Of a stretch of 64,000 nucleotides of DNA, positions 15,445 to 23,089 are shown piece by piece. Position 1 is the first letter of the stretch, and every line of letters starts with the position of its first letter. The stretch is from Atopobium minutum (GTDB lineage Bacteria > Actinomycetota > Coriobacteriia > Coriobacteriales > Atopobiaceae). Below the pieces are notes generated by a model that was not told the origin of the DNA, did no database searches, and worked only from the letters and a program-made list of their open reading frames with translations. The position numbers and the translations under genes were made by a program. The stretch is taken from assembly GCA_900105895.1 (NCBI GenBank), contig FNSH01000001.1, positions 1,054,001 to 1,118,000 on the forward strand, in the 5' to 3' direction.

Positions 15445-17859
15445 ATGGAGAACACACAGCACTTTGGTGCATTAACGGACCGCATGAAGGCATTCCGTGA
15501 GGAAGTTCTGGATGAGAAACCCTTTGTAGATGCCGAGCGCGCCGTTTTGTGCACAGAGTCGTATAAAGAGACCCTCAATCAGCCTCCCATTATGCGTCGT
15601 GCACTGTCTTTGGCACACATTTTGGACAACATGACCATTTACATTGAGGACAAAACACTGCTTGCTGGCAACCAGGCCAGCAAGAACTGCAACGCACCGG
15701 TATTCCCTGAGTACACGCTTGGGTTTATCGTGGATGAACTGGATAGCTTTGAAAAGCGTGACGGAGATGTCTTCTACATTACCGAGCAGGACAAGCAGCG
15801 CATCCGTGACATTGCTCCTTACTGGAAAAATAATACGCTGCGCGATCGTGGTTTGGTTTTGCTGCCAGATGAGGTGTCCGTCTTTATGCGCACGGGTGTT
15901 TTTGGTATGGAGGGCAAGCTCAATGCAGGCGATGCGCATCTAGCCATTAACCACGAGCGTCTGCTTAAGGAGGGCTTGCGCGGGTATCGCGAGCGTGTTG
16001 TTCAAGAGCAAGCAGCTTTGGACTTTACTAATCCAGAGTCTGTCGATAAAAACATGTTCTACAAAGCGTGTTTGATCGTTATTGATGCTGCTCAGCGCTA
16101 TGCTCAACGCTACTCTGAGCTTGCTGCCCAGATGGCACAAACAGAGAAGGATCCCAAGCGTAAGGCAGAGCTTATGCAAATGAGCCATATTTGCGCCAGG
16201 GTGCCTTTTGAGCCTGCGCAGAGTTTCCGTGAGGCGGTTCAGGCAGCGTGGTTTAGCCAGGTGCTTTTGCAGATTGAGTCTAACGGTCACTCCCTGTCTT
16301 TTGGCCGCTTTGACCAGTATATGTACCCGTACTATATGGCAGACCTTGAGAGCGGTGTCATCACGCGCGATGAGGCGCTGGAGCTGCTTACCAATCTGTG
16401 GATCAAGACGCTTACCGTCCAGAAGATCCGTAGCAAGGCGCATACCGCATCTTCCGCCGGCAGCCCCATGTATCAAAACGTAACGATTGGCGGACAGACG
16501 CAGGATAAAAAAGATGCCGTTAACGAGCTATCCTACCTTGTGCTGCAGTCCGTAGCTCAAACCCGCCTGACCCAGCCCAACCTGACCGTTCGCTACCACG
16601 CCAACATCGACAAGAAATTCTTTGACGAGTGCGTCGAGGTTATGAAATTGGGCTTTGGTATGCCTGCACTCAATAATGACGAGGTCATCATCCCCTCTTT
16701 CATTTCTTGGGGTGTGTCAGAGGAGGACGCATACAATTACTCCGCCATCGGCTGCGTGGAAACGGCTGTCCCCGGCAAATGGGGATATCGCTGCACAGGC
16801 ATGAGCTATCTCAACTTCCCCCGCCTGCTGCTCTGTACTATGAACGGCGGCGTGGACCTCACATCCGGCGAGCGCTTTACTCGTGATTATGGCCATTTCA
16901 CAGATATGACCAGCTACGATGAGCTGCTGGCAGCGTGGGATAAGACCATCCGCGAGATGACGCGCTACTCCGTTATTGTAGAAAATACCATCGACAAAGC
17001 TTCCGAGAAGGACGTCCCGGATGTTTTGTGCTCTGCTTTGACGGATGACTGCATTGGTCGCGGCAAGACCATTAAGGAAGGCGGCGCCGTTTACGACTTC
17101 ATCTCTGGTTTGCAGGTAGGCATTGCCAACATGGCAGACTCCCTTGCTGCTATTAAGAAGCTCGTGTTTGAGGAGCACGCAATCACACCCCAGCAGCTCT
17201 GGGATGCGCTTCTCGATGATTTCCAGTCCCCAGAGCACCAAAAGATCCAGCAGATGCTTATTGATGAGGCACCCAAATACGGCAACGACATCGACTATGT
17301 GGACAACTTGGTGGTAGAGGCCTACGACTCTTACATTGATGAGATCAAGAAGTATCCTTCTACGCGTCACGGCCGCGGTCCCATTGGCGGCATTCGTTAC
17401 GCCGGCACCAGCTCCATCTCTGCAAACGTGGGGCAGGGCATGGGCACCATGGCAACGCCCGATGGCCGCAATGCTCACGATCCGCTGGCCGAAGGATGCA
17501 GTCCTTCTCACAATTGCGATAAGCAGGGCCCCACTGCAATCTTTAAGTCCATCACCAAGCTTCCTACCGAGAAGATCACTGGCGGTGTATTGCTTAACCA
17601 GAAGGTGACTCCTGCAATGCTTGCGCGCGATGAAAATAAGCAAAAGCTTGAGATGATGGTCCAGACCTTCTTTAATCGCCTGCATGGCTACCACGTGCAA
17701 TTTAATGTGGTTTCCCGTGAAACACTGCTGGATGCCCAGCTGCACCCCGAAGATCACAAGGATCTTATCGTGCGTGTTGCTGGCTACAGCGCCTTCTTTA
17801 ACGCGCTCTCCAAGGCAACGCAGGATGACATCATTGACCGTACCGAGCAAACCATCTAA
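15445..17859 (+). CDS. ybiW: Glycyl-radical enzyme, YbiW-type (candidate 1,5-anhydroglucitol-6-phosphate lyase)
   Basis: An oxygen-sensitive radical enzyme of 804 residues. The active-site thiyl cysteine is Cys437 in GCVETAVPGKWGYRCTGM, with Glu439 as the GCxE glutamate of dehydratase/lyase-type enzymes. The radical glycine is Gly780 in RVAGYSAFF. Pyruvate formate-lyase itself has two adjacent cysteines here, so this is not PFL. From memory, the motif and flanks closely match E. coli YbiW, reported to open the ring of 1,5-anhydroglucitol-6-phosphate to 1-deoxyfructose-6-phosphate. The start ATG at 15445 follows AAGGAA; an upstream ATG at 15415 lacks a ribosome site. Adjacent mannose-type PTS genes could supply a 6-phosphate substrate. 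Enzyme class is firm; substrate is inferred. Confidence 0.88.
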   Translation: MENTQHFGALTDRMKAFREEVLDEKPFVDAERAVLCTESYKETLNQPPIMRRALSLAHILDNMTIYIEDKTLLAGNQASKNCNAPVFPEYTLGFIVDELDSFEKRDGDVFYITEQDKQRIRDIAPYWKNNTLRDRGLVLLPDEVSVFMRTGVFGMEGKLNAGDAHLAINHERLLKEGLRGYRERVVQEQAALDFTNPESVDKNMFYKACLIVIDAAQRYAQRYSELAAQMAQTEKDPKRKAELMQMSHICARVPFEPAQSFREAVQAAWFSQVLLQIESNGHSLSFGRFDQYMYPYYMADLESGVITRDEALELLTNLWIKTLTVQKIRSKAHTASSAGSPMYQNVTIGGQTQDKKDAVNELSYLVLQSVAQTRLTQPNLTVRYHANIDKKFFDECVEVMKLGFGMPALNNDEVIIPSFISWGVSEEDAYNYSAIGCVETAVPGKWGYRCTGMSYLNFPRLLLCTMNGGVDLTSGERFTRDYGHFTDMTSYDELLAAWDKTIREMTRYSVIVENTIDKASEKDVPDVLCSALTDDCIGRGKTIKEGGAVYDFISGLQVGIANMADSLAAIKKLVFEEHAITPQQLWDALLDDFQSPEHQKIQQMLIDEAPKYGNDIDYVDNLVVEAYDSYIDEIKKYPSTRHGRGPIGGIRYAGTSSISANVGQGMGTMATPDGRNAHDPLAEGCSPSHNCDKQGPTAIFKSITKLPTEKITGGVLLNQKVTPAMLARDENKQKLEMMVQTFFNRLHGYHVQFNVVSRETLLDAQLHPEDHKDLIVRVAGYSAFFNALSKATQDDIIDRTEQTI

Positions 17860-17963
17860 GCAATCCTTAGCATTCTGAGCGCCGTGATGTTGAGGTACCG
17901 AAGGCGCCGAAGCACTCATGTGCAAAAGGGCCAAAGTAACTGAAGTGCTGAAAGACCTAACCG

Positions 17964-17998
17964 AGAAAGCCTGCCAAATCTCTGGCGGGCTTTCTTTA
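17964..17998 (+). terminator. Terminator after glycyl-radical enzyme
   Basis: Arms GAAAGCCTGCCA (17964-17975 region) and TGGCGGGCTTTC (17983-17994) pair with one mismatch around AATCTC, followed by TTTAGG. Confidence 0.8.
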
Positions 17999-18072
17999 GG
18001 TTTGGGGACATCGCACCGTGTCGAGGATGGGATGAGTTACATCTACGTTTGATCTATTGGTATCTAAGGCCT

Positions 18073-18188
18073 GAGTGTGTCGTAGCGTTATTAATTTTAA
18101 TAACGCTACGACACGCCTCAAACATGTATGCCCCATCCGCTTGTTCACCAGGGCAGTCTTTCCGTGGTGCTACGACACACCCCGAACG
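18073..18188. repeat. 38-base perfect palindrome plus third copy of GTGTCGTAGC
   Basis: GTGTCGTAGCGTTATTAA (18077-18094) is followed after TT by its exact reverse complement (18097-18114). A third, inverted copy of the core GTGTCGTAGC is at 18169-18178. The flanks after the second and third cores are also alike (cCTCAAACATGTATGCC and CCCCGAACGTGTATGCC), so about 30 bases are duplicated. The block lies in a 523-base gap between the glycyl-radical terminator and prfA. No protein or RNA gene was seen there. Function unknown. Confidence 0.7.
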
Positions 18189-18382
18189 TGTATGCCTCTA
18201 TCCCATACAAGCAGTCCAACTATGTGCATGTTGCGCACATACTTACAGCCCTTAGCAGTAAGAATTGTTCGCGCGTATAAAATCCAGCTGTAGGTGGTAC
18301 CATCTGTAGAGCAAACATTTGAACATTTGTGTGGCATGGCAGTGCACCAGCGCATTCGTGCGACATTTTTTGAGGAGTTATC

Positions 18383-19447
18383 ATGCGTGACAAGTTAGAA
18401 AAGCTCATCGCTGCATACGAAGAGCTTGAGAAAAAGATGGTGGATCCCGCCGTTGTTTCGGATCCCAAAGAGTATGCGCGCATTGCAAAAGAACATGCCA
18501 ATCAATCTGATCTTGCAGCCAAGGCCCGTGAGTACCTCCAGGCCCTGGACGATATTGATGCAGCAAAGGAGATGCTGCACGATGCAGACGCAGATGAGAA
18601 GCTCATGCTGCAGGAGGACATCTCTGCCAATGAGGCGCTGCTTCCTGGCCTTGAGGAAGAGATCAAGATCATGCTCATTCCAGGGGACCCCAACGATGAG
18701 AAGGACACCATCGTGGAGATCCGCGCAGGCGTAGGCGGAGATGAGGCAGGTATTTTTGCCGGAGATCTCTTTGCCATGTACCAGCGCTTTTCTGCTTCTC
18801 GCAAGTGGAAGATTGAGGTTTTATCCTCCAGTCCTTCCGACGCCGGCGGTTTCAAGACTATCGAGTTCAAGATTACAGGCGATAAGGTCTACTCGGTTAT
18901 GAAGTTTGAGAGCGGCGTGCACCGTGTGCAGCGTGTTCCCAAGACTGAATCCCAGGGGCGCATCCAGACGTCCACGGCTACTGTAGCGGTTTTGCCTGAG
19001 GCGGACGAGATTGATATTCAGATTGCGCAGGAAGATCTGCGTATTGATACCTACTGCGCTTCTGGCCCTGGTGGACAGTGCGTTAATACCACGTATTCCG
19101 CAGTGCGCATTACCCACCTGCCTACCAATACGGTCGTTCAGTCCCAGGACCAGCGCTCGCAAATCCAAAATCGCGAGGTCTGCATGCAGATGCTGCGTGC
19201 TCGCTTGTATGAGATGGAGTTGGAGCGTCAGCAGGCAGAGCAGGGCGCGGAGCGTCAGAGCCAAATCGGCCATGGCAATCGTTCCGAGAAGATCCGCACC
19301 TACAACCAGCCTCAGGACCGCGTAACCGATCACCGCATTGGTTTTAACAGCACGTATAATGGTGTGTTGCTAGGCGATGCGCTACCAAGCGTCATTGAGG
19401 CACTGGCCGCAGCTGAGCGTGCCGAGAAACTCGCGCAAGCTGTCTAA
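18383..19447 (+). CDS. prfA: Peptide chain release factor 1
   Basis: Ends translation at UAA and UAG. It has 354 residues, normal length. The catalytic GGQ motif is at residues 230-232 (GPGGQCVNTTYSAVRITH), and the codon-recognition tripeptide is PKT (RVPKTESQGR), in the position of the RF1 P-x-T motif. Starts at an ATG after GAGGAG. It is followed 32 bases later by prmC, the enzyme that methylates this GGQ glutamine, a classic gene pair. Confidence 0.97.
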   Translation: MRDKLEKLIAAYEELEKKMVDPAVVSDPKEYARIAKEHANQSDLAAKAREYLQALDDIDAAKEMLHDADADEKLMLQEDISANEALLPGLEEEIKIMLIPGDPNDEKDTIVEIRAGVGGDEAGIFAGDLFAMYQRFSASRKWKIEVLSSSPSDAGGFKTIEFKITGDKVYSVMKFESGVHRVQRVPKTESQGRIQTSTATVAVLPEADEIDIQIAQEDLRIDTYCASGPGGQCVNTTYSAVRITHLPTNTVVQSQDQRSQIQNREVCMQMLRARLYEMELERQQAEQGAERQSQIGHGNRSEKIRTYNQPQDRVTDHRIGFNSTYNGVLLGDALPSVIEALAAAERAEKLAQAV

Positions 19448-19479
19448 GTTACATAGCTACACATACCTAAACACAGCAT

Positions 19480-20361
19480 ATGGAACAGACCTGGACAATA
19501 GGCAGTATTCTCTCGTGGACCACGGGGTATTTGGAGCGTAAGGGTGATGAACACCCCCGCCTCTCTGCCGAATGGCTTATCAACGCCGTAACAGGTCTAT
19601 CGCGTGTGGAAATTTATACCAACTTTGATAAGCCGCTTACTCCAGAAGAGCTGGGCCGTATGCATACGGCTGTGGAGCGTCGCGGCAAGGGGGAGCCGCT
19701 GCAGTATGTAACAGGGGAGATGCCGTTTAGGCATATTATCCTGCGCTGTGAGCAGGGGGTTCTTATCCCTCGTCCCGAGACAGAAGTGCTGGTAGACGTA
19801 GCGCTTGAGGCACTGGATTCGCTCAGCTCCTCGAGTCCGTATGTGCTTGAGGTGGGTACCGGCACAGGCTGCATTGCACTTTCTCTTGCTAGCGAGCGCC
19901 CCGGAACACATGTGGTAGCAACTGATATATCCGAGAAGGCCATTGCTTTAGCTACGCGCAATCGTGATGCGCTTGCCTTAGAGGATGCTGTGGATATTGT
20001 GAGCTGTGACTTAGTGTCTGGTGTGGATCCGCAGCTTATGGGGAGTTTTTCTGTGTTGGTATCCAATCCGCCCTACATTCCCACTGCCGTTTTAGAGGGA
20101 GAAGTTCCTGCAGAGGTCAAAAACCATGAGCCGTATCTGGCGCTCGATGGTGGACCAGATGGCCTAGATGTGTTGAGGCGCCTGCTTGCCGTGGCACCTC
20201 AGGTTTTGCATCCACAAGGCGTACTTTGTGTGGAGCTGCACGAAGACTCGCTGGATCAAGCTGCCGACTTAGCAAAAGCGCAGGGCGTGTGGGAAACCGT
20301 TCGCATCGTAAAAGATTTAACGCACAGGCCACGTATTTTGACCTGTTCTCTTGCGGGATAG
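19480..20361 (+). CDS. prmC: Release factor glutamine N5-methyltransferase
   Basis: SAM-dependent enzyme that methylates the Gln of the GGQ motif in release factors. It has 293 residues. VLEVGTGTGCIALSLA (SAM-binding motif I) and SNPPYIP (NPPY at residues 196-199, substrate glutamine binding) are intact. The N-terminal helical domain matches the family. It lies between prfA and a TsaC gene, the order seen in many Gram-positive genomes. The ribosome site before the ATG is weak, suggesting coupling to prfA. Confidence 0.95.
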   Translation: MEQTWTIGSILSWTTGYLERKGDEHPRLSAEWLINAVTGLSRVEIYTNFDKPLTPEELGRMHTAVERRGKGEPLQYVTGEMPFRHIILRCEQGVLIPRPETEVLVDVALEALDSLSSSSPYVLEVGTGTGCIALSLASERPGTHVVATDISEKAIALATRNRDALALEDAVDIVSCDLVSGVDPQLMGSFSVLVSNPPYIPTAVLEGEVPAEVKNHEPYLALDGGPDGLDVLRRLLAVAPQVLHPQGVLCVELHEDSLDQAADLAKAQGVWETVRIVKDLTHRPRILTCSLAG

Positions 20362-20368
20362 GACCATC

Positions 20369-21007
20369 ATGGGCACTATTGTTACAGCTAATCAGGATAC
20401 CCCAGAGCCACAGATCATCAGCAAGGCAGTGCAGGTTTTGGCAGATGGCGGCGTGTGCGTTATGCCAACAGATAGCGTCTACGGCATTGGTTGCGCAGTC
20501 TTTGCAAACAATCCTGGTCATGAGCGTATCTTTGCCATTAAGGAACGCGAGCGCACACAGACGTTGCCGCTGCTCATTGCAGACCCCATGGATCTTTTGG
20601 CCTATGGAAGTTCTCTGCCGCAATGGATGATGCGTCTTGCTCAAGAGTTTTGGCCTGGTGCGCTTACCCTTGTGCTTAATGAGGCCTCTCATTTGCCTAA
20701 AGAGTACCTCAAGGCAGATGGATCGGTGGCTTTGCGCGTACCTAATTCCAATCTGGTGCGTGCGCTCATTACGCGTCTTGGCATGCCTCTTGCTACAACA
20801 AGTGCAAACATCCATGGCGCTCCTGCAGCTACTTCCGGTACAACGGTTGGTACAAAACTGTTGGAACAGGCAGATCTGATTATCGATGCCGGCCCAGCAC
20901 CGCTTGCTATTGCTTCTACCATTGTAGGACAGCGTGATGGACAGCCGCTTATCCTGCGCGAAGGTGCCATTCCAACTTCGGATATTATGCGTGTGGCCGC
21001 ACAGTAA
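20369..21007 (+). CDS. tsaC: L-threonylcarbamoyladenylate synthase (Sua5/YrdC family)
   Basis: Makes threonylcarbamoyl-AMP for the t6A37 modification of ANN-decoding tRNAs. It has 212 residues from the ATG at 20369, 7 bases after prmC. A TTG at 20351 inside prmC would add six residues. Family motifs are visible: MPTDSVYGIGC, the ERIFAIKERERTQTLPLLIA segment with Lys-x-Arg, and TSANIHGAP near residue 145. A second, divergent family member lies 1.4 kb downstream. Confidence 0.92.
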   Translation: MGTIVTANQDTPEPQIISKAVQVLADGGVCVMPTDSVYGIGCAVFANNPGHERIFAIKERERTQTLPLLIADPMDLLAYGSSLPQWMMRLAQEFWPGALTLVLNEASHLPKEYLKADGSVALRVPNSNLVRALITRLGMPLATTSANIHGAPAATSGTTVGTKLLEQADLIIDAGPAPLAIASTIVGQRDGQPLILREGAIPTSDIMRVAAQ

Positions 21008-21030
21008 ACTTCTGCACTAGACTGCTTTTG

Positions 21031-21060
21031 GCGCTGCCTTTCGCAGCGCAGTGCTTTTCT
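21031..21060 (+). terminator. Possible terminator after tsaC
   Basis: GCGCTGC (21031-21037) and GCAGCGC (21043-21049) form a perfect 7-base stem with a 5-base loop. A short GTGCTTTTCT tail follows, so termination is plausible but not strong. Confidence 0.45.
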
Positions 21061-21112
21061 CGCTCTGCACCGTATTTTTGTATCGTCTCTTACGCATACC
21101 CTGGAGCCCCAT

Positions 21113-22138
21113 ATGGATACCACCAGCACACCAACCAACGAGCAGTCACGCTACTCCATAGTGTGCCAGCCTCTTAGCTTTACCTCAGCGGATGGGGTAA
21201 CCACCTGTCGCGGACAGTTGTGGGTGCCAGCGCAGCAGGACGTCCTTGTCGCCCCTCAAGCAGTGGTACAAATTGCACACGGCATGGTGGAGCACAGCAT
21301 GCGCTATAAATCCTTTGCACGCGCACTCTGTGAGCATAAGATTGCTGTGTGCGCCATCGATCATCTTGGGCATGGTGCCACTACGCCGGACCCCTCCAAG
21401 CGCGGCGTGTATGATCCTGCCGCGGGCGCTCAGCAGCTTATTGAGGATCAGCACAGCTTGCGTTTGCTCATGCAGCAGCGTTTTGCCAACGTCCCCTACG
21501 TGCTCTTTGGGCATTCGATGGGCTCGTTTGTGGTGCGTGCCTACCTTACGCACTACGGACAGGGGCTGTCCGCCGCCATTATTATGGGCACCAACTGGCA
21601 ATCTGGCTTGCCGCTGCTCAAGGGTATTCTCGCCATGCAGGCGCGCATCCATGGCTGGGACTATCGTTCGGCTCTGGTGGATCAGCTGGCCGCAGGCGGA
21701 TACAACAAAAAAATTGATCTGAGTCCTGCCGAGAAAACCGCCATGCAGCAGGATAGACTGAGCGGTTATGAATGGCTTTCTCGTGATCCAAACGCTACAA
21801 AAGCGTATATGGAGGACCCTGCCTGCGGCTGGATGTTTTCTCTCAGTGGCTACAAGGTGATAGCCGACCTGCTTCAACAGGCACAAGACCGCAAAGGAAT
21901 TGTTCGCATTCCCTCAGAACTGCCTCTCTTCATCATTTCTGGCGAGAAGGACCCGGTGGGTTCAAATGGTGCTGGTCCGGTGAGAGTGTTTAAGGAGTAC
22001 CGCAAGGCCGGTCTTACCAACACGCAGCTCGAGATAGTGGCACATGCTCGCCATGAGCTGCTCAATGAAATTAAGCCGGATCGCAGCAAGGTTATACACG
22101 AGCTTATTGAGTGGCTTGAGCAAGATATCCACAACTAG
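21113..22138 (+). CDS. Alpha/beta hydrolase, lysophospholipase/monoacylglycerol lipase-like
   Basis: A 341-residue serine hydrolase (Hydrolase_4/serine aminopeptidase S33 type). The nucleophile elbow GHSMGS, near residue 140, follows VVQIAHGMVEHSMRYKSFARAL, a motif of this subfamily. SGEKDPVGSNG near residue 283 would hold the acid residue, and VAHARHELLNE the catalytic histidine near residue 308. No signal peptide, so it is cytoplasmic. Probably hydrolyses glycerol or lysolipid esters; glpK lies 1 kb further on, but the link is speculative. Confidence 0.85.
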   Translation: MDTTSTPTNEQSRYSIVCQPLSFTSADGVTTCRGQLWVPAQQDVLVAPQAVVQIAHGMVEHSMRYKSFARALCEHKIAVCAIDHLGHGATTPDPSKRGVYDPAAGAQQLIEDQHSLRLLMQQRFANVPYVLFGHSMGSFVVRAYLTHYGQGLSAAIIMGTNWQSGLPLLKGILAMQARIHGWDYRSALVDQLAAGGYNKKIDLSPAEKTAMQQDRLSGYEWLSRDPNATKAYMEDPACGWMFSLSGYKVIADLLQQAQDRKGIVRIPSELPLFIISGEKDPVGSNGAGPVRVFKEYRKAGLTNTQLEIVAHARHELLNEIKPDRSKVIHELIEWLEQDIHN

Positions 22139-22389
22139 CAGCTTTTCGCACGGCCTCTCCGTCTTTTCGTGCCACCAACATCCTTTTGCACACGTTGTGC
22201 TTGAGTGCCATCCTTTGCGCTGGGACGTGTTCGATGGAGTGCCTTACCGAAAGAGATCTCCATTCATCGAAATATCGCTCGCGTGCCGGGATACTCACGC
22301 TATACCTGTAAGAGATAGTAGTACGTGATTAGTCCGTGATAGTACCTTGTAACACATATCTACACATGTCTTTTAGCTGGGAGTTGGCC

Positions 22390-23070
22390 ATGAGTACTGA
22401 TGGAGCAGTACGCATATGTAATTGTGTCCATCCAAGCGCGCGCGATATAGATGATGCTGTAACTGTGTTATATAATGGTGGCCTTGTACTTATGCCGTCT
22501 GACACCACCTACATCATGGCTACGCAACTCTTACGTAAAAATAAATCCTCCAATGGGATCTCTAATGGTATAGAACGCCTCCATACCAGCAAGAATCGTC
22601 ATCGGAGTTCTGCGTTTCCGTGGCTGGTTGCTTCGCGGCATCAGCTGGAAGTGTTGGGTTGTGAGCTATCGGAAGACGCGTTAGAAATTGCTACCAAAAT
22701 GTGGCCGCAGCCCATTACCTTAGTGGTTCGTGCTTCTGCTGCCGTACCTCAAGCTTTGGCACGTCCGGATCAGACCGTGGCCATTCGCATGACCTCACAC
22801 CCCTTGGTGGCAGGCATTATTCATGCCTGTGGTACCCCGCTTATTGTAAGTAGTGCCAACCGCCACCTGCATGAAGTTCCAAAGTACTTCTCGCAAGTTG
22901 ACCCTCGCATGATTGAGGCTGCAGATATTGCTTTTAATGGTGTTCCCAATTTATGCCATGGGCCAAGTACTATTATCGATTGCACCGAGGGAGAAACTCG
23001 TGTGCTGCGTCGTGGTGCCGTGCCACTTTCTCAAATCGAGAAGGTCTTGGGGCATCGCATTCTGTCCTAA
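22390..23070 (+). CDS. Divergent Sua5/YciO/YrdC-domain protein
   Basis: A 226-residue second member of the TsaC family in this region. SDTTYIMATQLL matches the family's SVYGIG segment, and SKNRHRSSAFPWLVA corresponds to the KxR nucleotide-binding part of TsaC. VSSANRHLHEVP replaces TSANIHG. An insertion of about 12 residues (RKNKSSNGISNG) separates the first two motifs. The start ATG at 22390 follows GGAG; an ATG at 22366 lacks a site. It lies 19 bases before glpK and is probably cotranscribed. Its substrate may differ from that of tsaC. Confidence 0.78.
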   Translation: MSTDGAVRICNCVHPSARDIDDAVTVLYNGGLVLMPSDTTYIMATQLLRKNKSSNGISNGIERLHTSKNRHRSSAFPWLVASRHQLEVLGCELSEDALEIATKMWPQPITLVVRASAAVPQALARPDQTVAIRMTSHPLVAGIIHACGTPLIVSSANRHLHEVPKYFSQVDPRMIEAADIAFNGVPNLCHGPSTIIDCTEGETRVLRRGAVPLSQIEKVLGHRILS

Positions 23071-23089
23071 CAAGCAAGGAAGGCACGGT

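Noticed and set aside
15445..17859. Pyruvate formate-lyase as the identity of the glycyl-radical enzyme
   Set aside because: PFL has two adjacent active-site cysteines; here the motif is GCVE with a single cysteine, as in dehydratase and YbiW-type lyases.
16717..17934. Long minus-strand open frame of 405 codons opposite the glycyl-radical enzyme
   Set aside because: Antisense shadow of a strongly conserved gene; the translated text is low quality and rich in His and Cys.
22139..22389. Possible gene or RNA in the gap before the second TsaC-like gene
   Set aside because: Short frames only, no ribosome site, no convincing hairpin or promoter.
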